Of a stretch of DNA of 64,000 nt, positions 9,685-16,200 are shown piece by piece (within the stretch, counting starts at the first letter, position 1; every line of letters begins with the position of its first letter). The notes beneath the pieces were generated by a model. That model had not been told where the DNA came from. It worked only from the letters and a program-made list of their open reading frames with translations, and ran no database searches. The stretch is from assembly GCA_022759035.1 (NCBI GenBank), contig JAEMQD010000008.1:1-64000 (forward strand), written 5' to 3'. The stretch comes from Thiotrichales bacterium (lineage in GTDB: Bacteria > Pseudomonadota > Gammaproteobacteria > Thiomicrospirales > Thiomicrospiraceae). The translations under genes and the position numbers were made by a program.

Positions 9685-9726
9685 ACCAACGCTGAATCAG
9701 CGGTTGTACGCAGTTTGGCTGTGTGG
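9319..9726. repeat. 408-bp direct repeat, copy 1 (EAL gene 3' end)
   Basis: By reading, these 408 bases recur without a difference at 15793-16200 in the same orientation, with a constant offset of 6474. The first mismatching bases are 9318 (T) against 15792 (A), and 9727 (A) against 16201 (T). Copy 1 is the native 3' end of the intact GGDEF-EAL gene. Its last 74 bases (9653-9726) read on the minus strand as an orphan copy of the recG C-terminus. Confidence 0.97.
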
Positions 9727-9795
9727 ATAAGTGGTGTTGTTCAGGGGCGACTATTTAGTCGATCTTTGCACAATGACAGCTCTCGCCACGTCGTG

Positions 9796-9821
9796 CCAGG
9801 CGCTCTGAACAAAACGCCTGG
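9796..9821 (+). terminator. Possible rho-independent terminator
   Basis: CCAGGCG (9796-9802) and CGCCTGG (9815-9821) form a seven-base-pair stem with a 12-base loop, followed by AATTTATTT on the plus strand. It could stop transcripts leaving the GGDEF-EAL gene, although it belongs to the inserted segment. The T-tract is imperfect. Confidence 0.45.
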
Positions 9822-9844
9822 AATTTATTTCCAGCATGCTACTT

Positions 9845-10201
9845 TTATTGTATCGATCTCATTTGCAGACCCTGCGCCTGCAGCTTGATTAATACATCCC
9901 GAATTTGCAAATAAGCTAACAGGTATTCAAACATCATACGCCAGATGATTTCAGCGCACAGAAAAGTCAGGATAAACAGCGCAAGCAGTAACATGCGCTG
10001 GCGTAAACTGGTCAGATTCAGCAACCACGACTTGCCCTGTTCATAAGCAGTATTGACAATCATGTAGCGGCGTTTGACCCAGATCACAAACCCCCAGCTG
10101 GCTATCGGCATGAGTATGGCACCAAGAAAATAACATACACGCATAACGTCAAGACTGATGAAGGTTTTGAATGTGAAGAAATCAATCAGTGCTTGCATCA
10201 C
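9845..10201 (-). CDS. DUF4282 membrane protein
   Basis: Protein of 118 residues with two long hydrophobic segments (about 20-42 and 70-95). The N-terminal FFTFKTFISLDVMRV and the C-terminal E-I-I-W-R-M-M-F-E-Y-L-L-A-Y-L-Q-I-R-D match the DUF4282 pattern, whose members are small inner-membrane proteins of unknown function. It is the last gene of a leftward set in the island. Nothing in the sequence gives a specific role. Confidence 0.7.
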   Translation of the reverse strand: MMQALIDFFTFKTFISLDVMRVCYFLGAILMPIASWGFVIWVKRRYMIVNTAYEQGKSWLLNLTSLRQRMLLLALFILTFLCAEIIWRMMFEYLLAYLQIRDVLIKLQAQGLQMRSIQ

Positions 10202-10234
10202 TTACACCCGCAAATCCAGTCGATAGTAGTCATC

Positions 10235-10633
10235 TCAAAACACCTTCTCAGCGGTAAGTTGTGCCATTTTTAATACTTCGTCCTTGCCACCAAACCAAGT
10301 ATTGGATCGCACGTAGAATGCCTTGCCTTCGCCCATGTAACCAATGCAGAAAGTGACAGGCTGTAAGGTCTGGTTGGCTTCATCCGCATCCATGTACCCT
10401 ATGTCCAGCGCGAAATTTTCCGGATGTTCGCACTTGCGCATCAGTAGATTGGTTTTGATAAAGGCCATGCCGTCGGTTTTGATGTTGGCAACAAATAGCA
10501 GGTAGTCTTTACGGTCTATAACGGTGATATCGACACTGTCACCTGCGTATTCACGAATTTTTTGTGCGCTAGCGCGTCCGGCAAAGTTGCCACCGAGTAC
10601 CAGGACATGGGGCTTAGCTGTGGTTTGCACCAT
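10235..10633 (-). pseudogene. Remnant of a sulfide:quinone-reductase-like FAD oxidoreductase
   Basis: The 132-residue frame starts with an FAD dinucleotide-binding motif (VLVLGGNFAGRASAQKI) and VIDRKDYLLFV, as in SQR-like NAD(P)/FAD oxidoreductases of about 380 residues. It then jumps to what looks like the family C-terminal region (DADEANQTLQPVTFCIGYMG, then RSNTWFGG and LTAEKVF). The middle of the protein, including the catalytic and second nucleotide-binding parts, is absent, and a further gap appears near residue 122. The frame stays open throughout. I read it as a decayed gene with in-frame deletions; the exact enzyme type is inferred. Confidence 0.6.
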
Positions 10634-10657
10634 TTATCCTTTCAGATTTTATTGCAA

Positions 10658-11071
10658 TTAGCGTTGTGCGCAACGCTGAAAAGCGGGCAGGTGGCGGTCT
10701 TGTGATGCGGATCTTAGCGACTGAAACACATTGAGAATGTCGGTGCGTTGGGTGCTAAGAAATAGCCGGTCATACAGCGCGACATTTTCGATCTCGCCTT
10801 GTACGCCAGCGACACAAGCTTCATGTAAATTGGTATATCGGGGTGTTTGGCCTAGCCATTTGTTTGCCGGGGCAGTGACGTTATAGTGTTCAAATAACCC
10901 CAGTAGTGCCATTATATGTCGGGCTTCGGCTTCGACTATATTGATGAATGGACGAACTTCACCAAAATCACGGATCACCTGTGTATAGGTTTCGTGTGAC
11001 TTGTATTCATCATCCAATGCATCGGCCAGTGCTTGTTGCTCTTGTGCGGTTAGTTTGCTTGTTGTACTCAT
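10658..11071 (-). CDS. Ferritin-like (DUF2202-type) protein
   Basis: Start chosen at the ATG at 11071, eight or nine bases after AGGAG; an ATG two codons upstream (11077) is too close to it. The 137-residue product is helical with an E-x-x-x-H-E-T-Y stretch near residue 23 and VEAEARHIMALL near residue 45, the spaced carboxylate and histidine residues of a ferritin-like four-helix bundle. DUF2202 members are often secreted or cytosolic proteins of unknown function, possibly iron binding. No signal peptide is evident. It lies in the leftward island set directly after the peroxiredoxin, consistent with an oxidative-stress theme. Confidence 0.7.
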   Translation of the reverse strand: MSTTSKLTAQEQQALADALDDEYKSHETYTQVIRDFGEVRPFINIVEAEARHIMALLGLFEHYNVTAPANKWLGQTPRYTNLHEACVAGVQGEIENVALYDRLFLSTQRTDILNVFQSLRSASQDRHLPAFQRCAQR

Positions 11072-11141
11072 TTGCATGTCTCCTGAAGGGTGGCAATCAG
11101 CTGCTATCGCATGTGATATGCAGATAGCAGCCAGTTGTTGG

Positions 11142-11786
11142 TTACAGTGATTTTTTACAGAAATACCAGTCAGCGCATTCATAACCTTCAGCCATGCGCT
11201 TTTCGGCATCTTGCGTAGTCTGTGGAGGTGGCACGATGACTTTATCACCAGGTTGCCAGCCTTCGGGCGTGGCTACACTGTGCTTGTCAGAGGTTTGCAT
11301 TGCCGTCACCAGGCGTAAAAACTCGGGAATCGAGCGGCCATTGCTCATGGGGTAATAAATCATGGCGCGCAGAAAACCCTTGTCATCAATCACAAAGGTG
11401 GAGCGTACGGCAGACGTATCGGAAGCCCCTGGCTGGATCATGCCGTAAGCATGGGCGACGCGCATTGACAGGTCTTCAATGATGGGGAAAGGAATGTCAA
11501 CGCCGAATTTTTCCTTGATATTGCGTACCCATGCCATGTGCGCATAGTTGCTGTCTATGGACAGCCCGAGTAATTCACAATTGAGCTGCTGGAATGCTGG
11601 ATAGGCTTTGGCAAAGGCCATGAACTCGGTGGTACACACTGGGGTGAAGTCAGCAGGATGGGAAAACAGGATCAACCATTTACCCTTGTAGTCAGCCAGT
11701 GTTCGAGTGCCGTGGGTGGTCTTGGCATCAAAGTCAGGTGCGGGTTCATTCAAACGTGGCAAAGCTGTTATTGAAGTTTCTTCCAT
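11142..11786 (-). CDS. Prx6-type peroxiredoxin
   Basis: Protein of 214 residues. The peroxidatic motif is HPADFTPVCTTE (cysteine near residue 51). The Prx6-specific C-terminal half follows, including RSTFVIDDKGFLRAM and VATPEGWQPGD. The C-terminus holds two further cysteines in ECADWYFCKK, as in many archaeal and bacterial Prx6 proteins, so a resolving cysteine may be available. It reduces hydrogen peroxide and organic peroxides in the cytosol. AGGAGA lies upstream of the start. It belongs to the island and is separate from the chromosomal Prx-Grx fusion at 21371. Confidence 0.92.
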   Translation of the reverse strand: MEETSITALPRLNEPAPDFDAKTTHGTRTLADYKGKWLILFSHPADFTPVCTTEFMAFAKAYPAFQQLNCELLGLSIDSNYAHMAWVRNIKEKFGVDIPFPIIEDLSMRVAHAYGMIQPGASDTSAVRSTFVIDDKGFLRAMIYYPMSNGRSIPEFLRLVTAMQTSDKHSVATPEGWQPGDKVIVPPPQTTQDAEKRMAEGYECADWYFCKKSL

Positions 11787-11972
11787 TTCATTCTCCTAAA
11801 AGATTACAAGTACGCTAAATGACGTTGGCGCTGTGTCAGCGTAACGAAGTCTGTCGTGATGACTGCAATACCCAAATTTTTCACTGCGTCACTCGCTGGC
11901 TTGCTTGTGCTGCAAAAGACTTAATCCTGCCATGATATTGTGACACCATAGTTATGTTGTGGCCTGTGGCAA

Positions 11973-12167
11973 TCAATGCCTGTGCATGGCATATTCAATC
12001 AGACTCCAGATCAGTAAACCTGCAGCTATTGCAATTACAGTCTCAGTGCTGAAGGACGCAAAATGCACAAGCAATGAGGTTAGCAGCAAGATGAGCGTTA
12101 GATAGACGACAAAATCCATAAAATAGACTATTTTTGAATGTTCAATTGAGAAAACTTTCATTTGCAA
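11973..12167 (-). pseudogene. N-terminal remnant of a fatty-acid-hydroxylase-like membrane protein
   Basis: Only 64 residues: a short start, two hydrophobic segments (about 16-36 and 43-58), then I-E-Y-A-M-H-R-H and a stop. Sterol desaturase/fatty acid hydroxylase proteins have a similar E-Y-x-x-H-R-F segment as their first iron-binding histidine motif and continue for another 100 or more residues. The stop right after the first motif suggests truncation. The 186 bases downstream, up to the peroxiredoxin gene, give no convincing continuation. A genuine small membrane protein is the alternative. Confidence 0.45.
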
Positions 12168-12213
12168 ATCTTCCCTGTTTCTTCTATGGATAATGTCGTT
12201 TCTATTGTTCGGT

Positions 12214-13188
12214 TTAAGCGTGGTTAACAGTGGTGATCCGTGCTTGATAAAATGGTTCTACAGGTCCGATTATCACCGCGCCACCAACAGGACCGACAGC
12301 TGCCTGGAAGCGTGCGTCCAGATGGGAGTTTTCATGATCCCACACTGATTGCCATACGCCATGGAATAAATAGGCTCGCAAGTCACCGTCGGCGAATGCG
12401 TTGCGCAGTATCTCGGTGGATACGGCTTTGCGATAGTAGCTGTTATCTTTAGCGCCTGCTAACCCCATACCGGCTGGATCATTCATTGGTTGATAAGTTT
12501 GTTGTGCGACAGTTAGTAATGCAACGACCTGATCTTCCAATCCTTCATGACCCGCATCCGCAATCATGACGTGATTGGCTACAGAGACCAAGCTATTGTC
12601 ATTTACTTCTACGGGTTGTCTAAGAAAAGCGATGATGTCCTTGGGTTGGGTCATGATGCTGCTACGATTACCTGCAGCGATGGTTTGGAATACGCCGCGA
12701 TAGTGTGCAGTAGCCTGTGGGGCTTTGACCATGCCTTGGTCAGTCATTTTATAGGCATGTAGGTGGGGAATGATGGTGCGATCAAACCACGCTTCGGCTT
12801 CAGATTTAAGCAAATCCCGGTAGTTTTCAAAACGTAAGTAAAGTGCATAGAAATAGGGTTGGGTGTGGTTAGCGACACCATCCAGATAAGCTTCTGCCAA
12901 TACGCCCTTATAAGTGTCTGGATAATTTTTAACCATGGTGGAGTCGCCCGTCATTTGTTTACACGACAGGCTTAGAAAGCCAGGTTTTTGTTGCAATGCG
13001 TCACCTTGTGCCTGAATTGCCTTGAGTACGGCCTCGTTTTCTGGGGGGGCAACACGGAATTCATAGTACAGGGTCACGGGTCCCTGGGGCAGCTTTCCTG
13101 ATTTTGGTAGTGGTGTCGCCATGACTTGGGCGGCAAATCCAGTTGCAGTTAACGCGGTTGCTGTAGTGAGAAATTGACGACGATTCAT
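12214..13188 (-). CDS. Tat-exported protein with a SOR-like HxxxH...GPxEP motif
   Basis: Protein of 324 residues with a twin-arginine signal (MNRRQFLT, hydrophobic core, cleavage probably after VMA near residue 24). Two halves each look like a dimeric alpha-beta barrel: FRVAPPENEAVLKAI...KPGFLSL in the first, and a second ending in WDHENSH (H285, H289) and IIGPVEP (E311). Sulfur oxygenase/reductase binds its mononuclear iron through an HxxxH pair and a glutamate in a GPxEP context 24 residues later; here the spacing is 22. In SOR that motif is in the N-terminal half, and the catalytic persulfide cysteine has no clear match here. A periplasmic sulfur-handling iron enzyme is therefore a hypothesis; the secure call is a Tat-exported alpha-beta barrel protein. 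Confidence 0.6.
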   Translation of the reverse strand: MNRRQFLTTATALTATGFAAQVMATPLPKSGKLPQGPVTLYYEFRVAPPENEAVLKAIQAQGDALQQKPGFLSLSCKQMTGDSTMVKNYPDTYKGVLAEAYLDGVANHTQPYFYALYLRFENYRDLLKSEAEAWFDRTIIPHLHAYKMTDQGMVKAPQATAHYRGVFQTIAAGNRSSIMTQPKDIIAFLRQPVEVNDNSLVSVANHVMIADAGHEGLEDQVVALLTVAQQTYQPMNDPAGMGLAGAKDNSYYRKAVSTEILRNAFADGDLRAYLFHGVWQSVWDHENSHLDARFQAAVGPVGGAVIIGPVEPFYQARITTVNHA

Positions 13189-13315
13189 GATGCAAGCCCC
13201 TTTGAATATCGGTTGATATTGCGTTTGTTTAAAACTATCAAGTCGCTGATGACATCATTCAGTTAACTGGATAGGTTTACCTATAATATGCCCGATTTAA
13301 TATATTTGCAATTTC

Positions 13316-13340
13316 ATATATAAAGAAAATTATATATAAT
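13316..13340 (+). promoter_or_regulatory. Candidate ArsR operator overlapping a -10 element
   Basis: A perfect eight-base inverted repeat, ATATATAA (13316-13323) and TTATATAT (13330-13337), has a six-base spacer. A TATAAT hexamer at 13335-13340 overlaps its right arm and lies only six bases before the arsR ATG at 13347, with no Shine-Dalgarno sequence visible. ArsR-family repressors bind AT-rich dyads over their own promoters, so autoregulation is likely. The transcript may be leaderless, or a -10 further upstream is used. Confidence 0.5.
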
Positions 13341-13346
13341 GATTTC

Positions 13347-13697
13347 ATGAATCCATTATTTGATGTTTTATCTGACGCTACGCGGCGTCATTTGTTATTG
13401 CTACTCGCAGTCGAGCGGGAGTTGTGTGTGTGTGAATTAGTTGCAGCGCTGGAAGAGGTGCAGCCCAAAATTTCGCGCCATCTTGCGTTGTTACGTGAAT
13501 CTGGCTGGGTGAAGTCGCGGCGCGATGGAACATGGGTATATTATAGTTTATGTGATTTACCGATATGGGCGCAGTCAGTTATCACTGCGTTGCAGCAAGG
13601 AGCAGTACCTGCTGAAGAATTGTTAGCGTCGCGGTTAAGACTTATCCAGTTTACTGGGCGGCCTGTGCGTGTGGCGGTGGAGTCTGTATCAGTGTAA
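13347..13697 (+). CDS. arsR: ArsR-family metalloregulator, arsenic type
   Basis: Protein of 116 residues, a winged-helix ArsR/SmtB repressor. The ELCVCEL motif near residue 26 is the alpha-3 CxC As(III)/Sb(III) site of classical ArsR, followed by the DNA-reading helix QPKISRHLALLRESGWV. It should bind its operator and be released by arsenite or a similar soft ligand. No ars transport or reductase genes are adjacent; it is divergent from the Tat protein gene and upstream of a CMD-like gene. It may have been recruited to that regulon, so the true inducer is uncertain. Confidence 0.9.
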   Translation: MNPLFDVLSDATRRHLLLLLAVERELCVCELVAALEEVQPKISRHLALLRESGWVKSRRDGTWVYYSLCDLPIWAQSVITALQQGAVPAEELLASRLRLIQFTGRPVRVAVESVSV

Positions 13698-13740
13698 TCA
13701 GTGGTTACGGTGTGTTTTTGAATTAATCAGGAGAAATAAC

Positions 13741-14100
13741 ATGTCACAAAATCCAGAAGTTGAAGTTATGCTGAATAAAATGCGCGCAGGCATGGGGGAA
13801 ATCCCGACTGCAATTGAAAAAGTAGCAGAAGTGGATGAATCGCTGTTATTTGAGCATATGCGTTCCAGTGGCTATGCCATGCCGCCCGATGGGGCTTTGG
13901 ATACGCAAACACGTACTTTAGTCTATTTGGCCGCAGCGTTGGCCGCGGGCAGTCAGCCATGCATACAAGCCATGGCGAATAAGGCAGTCATGCAAAAAAT
14001 CCCCCATGACAAGCTAATGGAAACGGTAAAAATTGTTCGCTATGCCATGGCTACTCGCATTATTGGTGAAGCAGAACCTATTTTTAATGCGATGCGTTAA
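13741..14100 (+). CDS. Carboxymuconolactone-decarboxylase-like protein
   Basis: Protein of 119 residues, start at the ATG seven bases after AGGAGAA. It shows the AhpD/CMD-like helical layout: D-T-Q-T-R-T-L-V-Y-L-A-A-A-L-A-A-G followed by SQPCIQAMANKA. The usual CxxC of AhpD-type peroxidase partners is reduced to one cysteine, so disulfide chemistry like that of AhpD is unlikely. It follows arsR by 43 bases and is probably co-transcribed with it. The family is often found next to thiol or detoxification genes, but a substrate cannot be given. Confidence 0.72.
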   Translation: MSQNPEVEVMLNKMRAGMGEIPTAIEKVAEVDESLLFEHMRSSGYAMPPDGALDTQTRTLVYLAAALAAGSQPCIQAMANKAVMQKIPHDKLMETVKIVRYAMATRIIGEAEPIFNAMR

Positions 14101-14108
14101 GTAATTTT

Positions 14109-14177
14109 ATGATGATATTTCGTACTATAGCAGCTGCTGTCATCGGGCTGGGTTTGTCGAGCGCGGCAGGCGCTTGA
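14109..14177 (+). pseudogene. Signal-peptide-only remnant of a lost gene
   Basis: A 22-codon frame starts eight bases after the CMD-like gene: MMIFRTIAAAVIGLG, then LSSAAGA and a stop. It is a clean signal peptide, including an A-x-A cleavage-like end, with no mature protein. The sequence after it changes character and runs into the IS481-type remnant, so the gene was probably cut off by insertion or deletion. Its original function is unknown. Confidence 0.45.
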
Positions 14178-14238
14178 AAACGTCGCTAACCTATTCTATA
14201 AAAACAATCTAAGAAAGCAAGTTGATATGCTTTTAGGT

Positions 14239-14310
14239 GTAGTAGTTTCGATCTAATCTGACAGATACCCTACAAAAACGGTAAGTGTCAGATCAGGTCT
14301 GTACTACTAC
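14239..14310. repeat. Head-to-head insertion-sequence ends (imperfect palindrome)
   Basis: Two 26-base arms (14239-14264 and 14285-14310) are imperfect inverted copies that share GTAGTAGT at the outside and ATCTGACA at the inside; a 20-base spacer separates them. The sequence resembles terminal inverted repeats of IS481-like elements, and the IS remnant starts right after the right arm. Two abutting ends pointing at each other suggest deletion between two IS copies or one IS inserted at the end of another. Confidence 0.55.
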
Positions 14311-14315
14311 AAGTA

Positions 14316-14620
14316 TGCAAAGCCTATAGCATCGAACATCGACTAACCAAACCACGTCATTCGCAAACCAAAGGTATGGTAGAACACGTTAATGGTAGGA
14401 TATCAGCACTCTTGGCAACAACGCGATTTATCAGCCAAGAGCAGTTAGAAGACAAACTACACAAGTATCTTAACCTGCACAATCATCACGTTGTACAAAA
14501 AAATATTGGGCATATTACCCCAATAAACTCAAGGACTGGCAGAAAACTAATCCTGAGTTATTTGTTAAAAAGGTTTACAATCAATCGAAACCCGACACTG
14601 GAGGAGGTGCAAAACAATGA
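14316..14620 (+). pseudogene. IS481-type transposase C-terminal remnant
   Basis: From 14316 the frame reads Y-S-I-E-H-R-L-T-K-P-R-H-S-Q-T-K-G-M-V-E-H-V-N-G-R-I, the typical end of an rve-fold IS481/IS3-like integrase core including the last catalytic glutamate region. It continues to HITPI near 14524, then shifts frame to KLKDWQKTNPELFVKKVYNQ and stops at 14618-14620. The N-terminal two thirds are missing. The stop overlaps the chrA start codon (ATGA), and the purine-rich GGAGGAGG before chrA lies inside this tail. Confidence 0.8.
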
Positions 14621-15792
14621 ATGAACCGTCCCCTGTTGCCCTGCGCACGATCTTTATTGCCTTTCTGGAAATCGGCTTCACCGCTTATGGCATGGCTATC
14701 CTGCAGAAGCTGCGCGGACTAGTGGTCCAGCGCGGCTGGCTCACGGAGGAAGAAACCAGCGAGGGACTGGCGATGGTGCAGCTCTACCCAGGCCCGATTA
14801 TGGTGGACTTTACCGCCTATGTGGGCTACCGCCTGCGCGGTGTACCGGGCGCACTCATGGCGACACTGGGCTTTGTGCTGCCAGCCTTTGTTTTGGTCAC
14901 GGCACTTTCCGCAGCCTATTTCGCCGGGGGTGAGCTGCCCTGGGTACACAAGCTATTTCTCGGCCTCGAGGCACTGGTGATCGGCGTGCTTGCCAATGTC
15001 ACGATGAGTCTCGGGCAGCAGGCGATCAAAGGGCGCATCGAGTTATTCATTGCTGTGGCGGCTTTCATCGCGCTGTTGTTCAAGGTCAGCGCGATTCTTA
15101 TCCCGCTGGTGGCACTGGGTGTGGGTGCCCTGGCTATTTCCAGACCAGGTGTTGCTTCCCTCGCCCAGGAAGCGGCCCCGTCACGGCAGCGGCTGATTAC
15201 CGTGATGACGCTGGTGATGGTTATTGTCGCCGGCGCAATCACAGCGGGTGTGTCTGGCACTTCGCTGGGCCAACTCATCGCCTCGCTGTTCAAGATCGGC
15301 TCCGTCGCTTTCGGCAACGGCATGGCCATCATCGGTGTGATGCAGGCCGAGGTGGTGCAGGCGCACAGCTGGGTCAGCCAGCGAGAATTTCTCGACGGTC
15401 TGGCGCTGGGGCAGATCACCCCTGGCCCCGTTCTGCTCACCGCTGCGTTTATCGGCTATAAGCTCGCTGGCGTGGCGGGTGCAGCGCTGGCCACCTTTGC
15501 CATCTTTGCGCCATCCATCGCCATGACGCTGGTATTCACCGAAATCTTTGGCCGCATCAAGCACCTGCAGTGGGTGCGCGGGGCGCTGGCTGGCGTGCTC
15601 GCCGCCTTCGTCGGTCTGCTGGCGGCAACGCTGTGGCAATTGGGGCATGTTGCGCTGGATAGCCCTTTATTATTGGCTTTTGCTGCTGCGGCATTTGTCG
15701 CCTCGCGCGGCTTCAAACTCGATATGGGCTGGGTATTTGGCGGCGGGCTGGCGTTGTGGGCGTTGTTAGTTGTGGCTGGGCTTACTGGATGA
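14617..15792 (+). CDS. chrA: Chromate transporter ChrA (long, two-domain)
   Basis: Protein of 391 residues with two tandem CHR domains, each with its family signature: G-L-A-M-V-Q-L-Y-P-G-P in the first and LGQITPGPVLLTAAFIGYK in the second. About ten membrane segments are visible. The family exports chromate from the cytosol. The start is the ATG with GGAGGAGG nine bases upstream. The gene is visibly richer in GC than its neighbours, with GC-ending codons, which marks recent transfer. Its stop codon TGA is immediately followed by copy 2 of the 408-bp repeat. No chrB or other chromate genes accompany it. Confidence 0.93.
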   Translation: MNEPSPVALRTIFIAFLEIGFTAYGMAILQKLRGLVVQRGWLTEEETSEGLAMVQLYPGPIMVDFTAYVGYRLRGVPGALMATLGFVLPAFVLVTALSAAYFAGGELPWVHKLFLGLEALVIGVLANVTMSLGQQAIKGRIELFIAVAAFIALLFKVSAILIPLVALGVGALAISRPGVASLAQEAAPSRQRLITVMTLVMVIVAGAITAGVSGTSLGQLIASLFKIGSVAFGNGMAIIGVMQAEVVQAHSWVSQREFLDGLALGQITPGPVLLTAAFIGYKLAGVAGAALATFAIFAPSIAMTLVFTEIFGRIKHLQWVRGALAGVLAAFVGLLAATLWQLGHVALDSPLLLAFAAAAFVASRGFKLDMGWVFGGGLALWALLVVAGLTG

Positions 15793-16158
15793 GTGTTGAA
15801 TTTATTACAAGCATCGGGCATTGAAATTTCGATTGACGACTTTGGTACTGGTTATTCCTCTTTATCACAAATTAAGCGATTAAATGTTGATCGCATCAAA
15901 ATTGACAAGAGTTTTGTTGACGATATTGCTACCGATGGTCAGTCGCAAACTTTAGTGAAAGCGATTATTACTATGGCGCATAGTTTGGGGTTGCGTGTTT
16001 TGGCCGAAGGGATTGAAACAGAAGCACAATATCAATTATTAAAAGCGCTGGGTTGTGATGAAGGACAAGGTTATTGGTTTGCACGGCCTGTGCCAGCCGA
16101 ACAATTTTCATTTGCTACCAAAACGATTACACCTGAGCAAACAACAATCGCGTACTAA
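15793..16158 (+). pseudogene. Duplicated C-terminal EAL-domain fragment
   Basis: These bases repeat the last 366 coding bases of the GGDEF-EAL gene (9319-9684), giving 121 residues that start at GTG inside the EAL domain. DDFGTGYSS and later EAL residues are present, but the EAL motif itself and half the barrel are missing, so no enzyme is expected. The fragment abuts the chrA stop codon. It is a by-product of the insertion rather than a functional gene. Confidence 0.93.
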
Positions 16159-16200
16159 ACCAACGCTGAATCAGCGGTTGTACGCAGTTTGGCTGTGTGG
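15793..16200. repeat. 408-bp direct repeat, copy 2
   Basis: Second copy of the repeat at 9319-9726, same orientation, no differences found by reading. Its right part (16127-16200) also encodes the genuine C-terminus of RecG on the minus strand, so this copy is the one in contact with native sequence on its right. Confidence 0.97.

Larger units (their letters stand above)
9727..15792. mobile_element. Accessory island inserted between the 408-bp repeats
   Basis: A 6066-bp segment separates the two copies of the 408-bp repeat. Removing it with one repeat copy restores a simple locus: GGDEF-EAL gene convergent with recG. The contents are accessory: DUF4282, oxidoreductase remnant, ferritin-like, peroxiredoxin, hydroxylase remnant, Tat protein, arsR, CMD-like gene, IS481-type remnant and a GC-rich chrA. 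No integrase or resolvase is seen. The arrangement matches single-crossover integration of a circle carrying 408 bp of homology, though an assembly join is not excluded. Confidence 0.8.

Noticed and set aside
9653-9726. Minus-strand recG-like C-terminal codons inside repeat copy 1
   Set aside because: They are a passive part of the duplication, lacking a start and the rest of the gene; treated within the repeat entry.
14916-15821. Several long minus-strand frames opposite chrA
   Set aside because: High GC content removes stop codons on the opposite strand; the products are low-complexity and chrA itself is clear.
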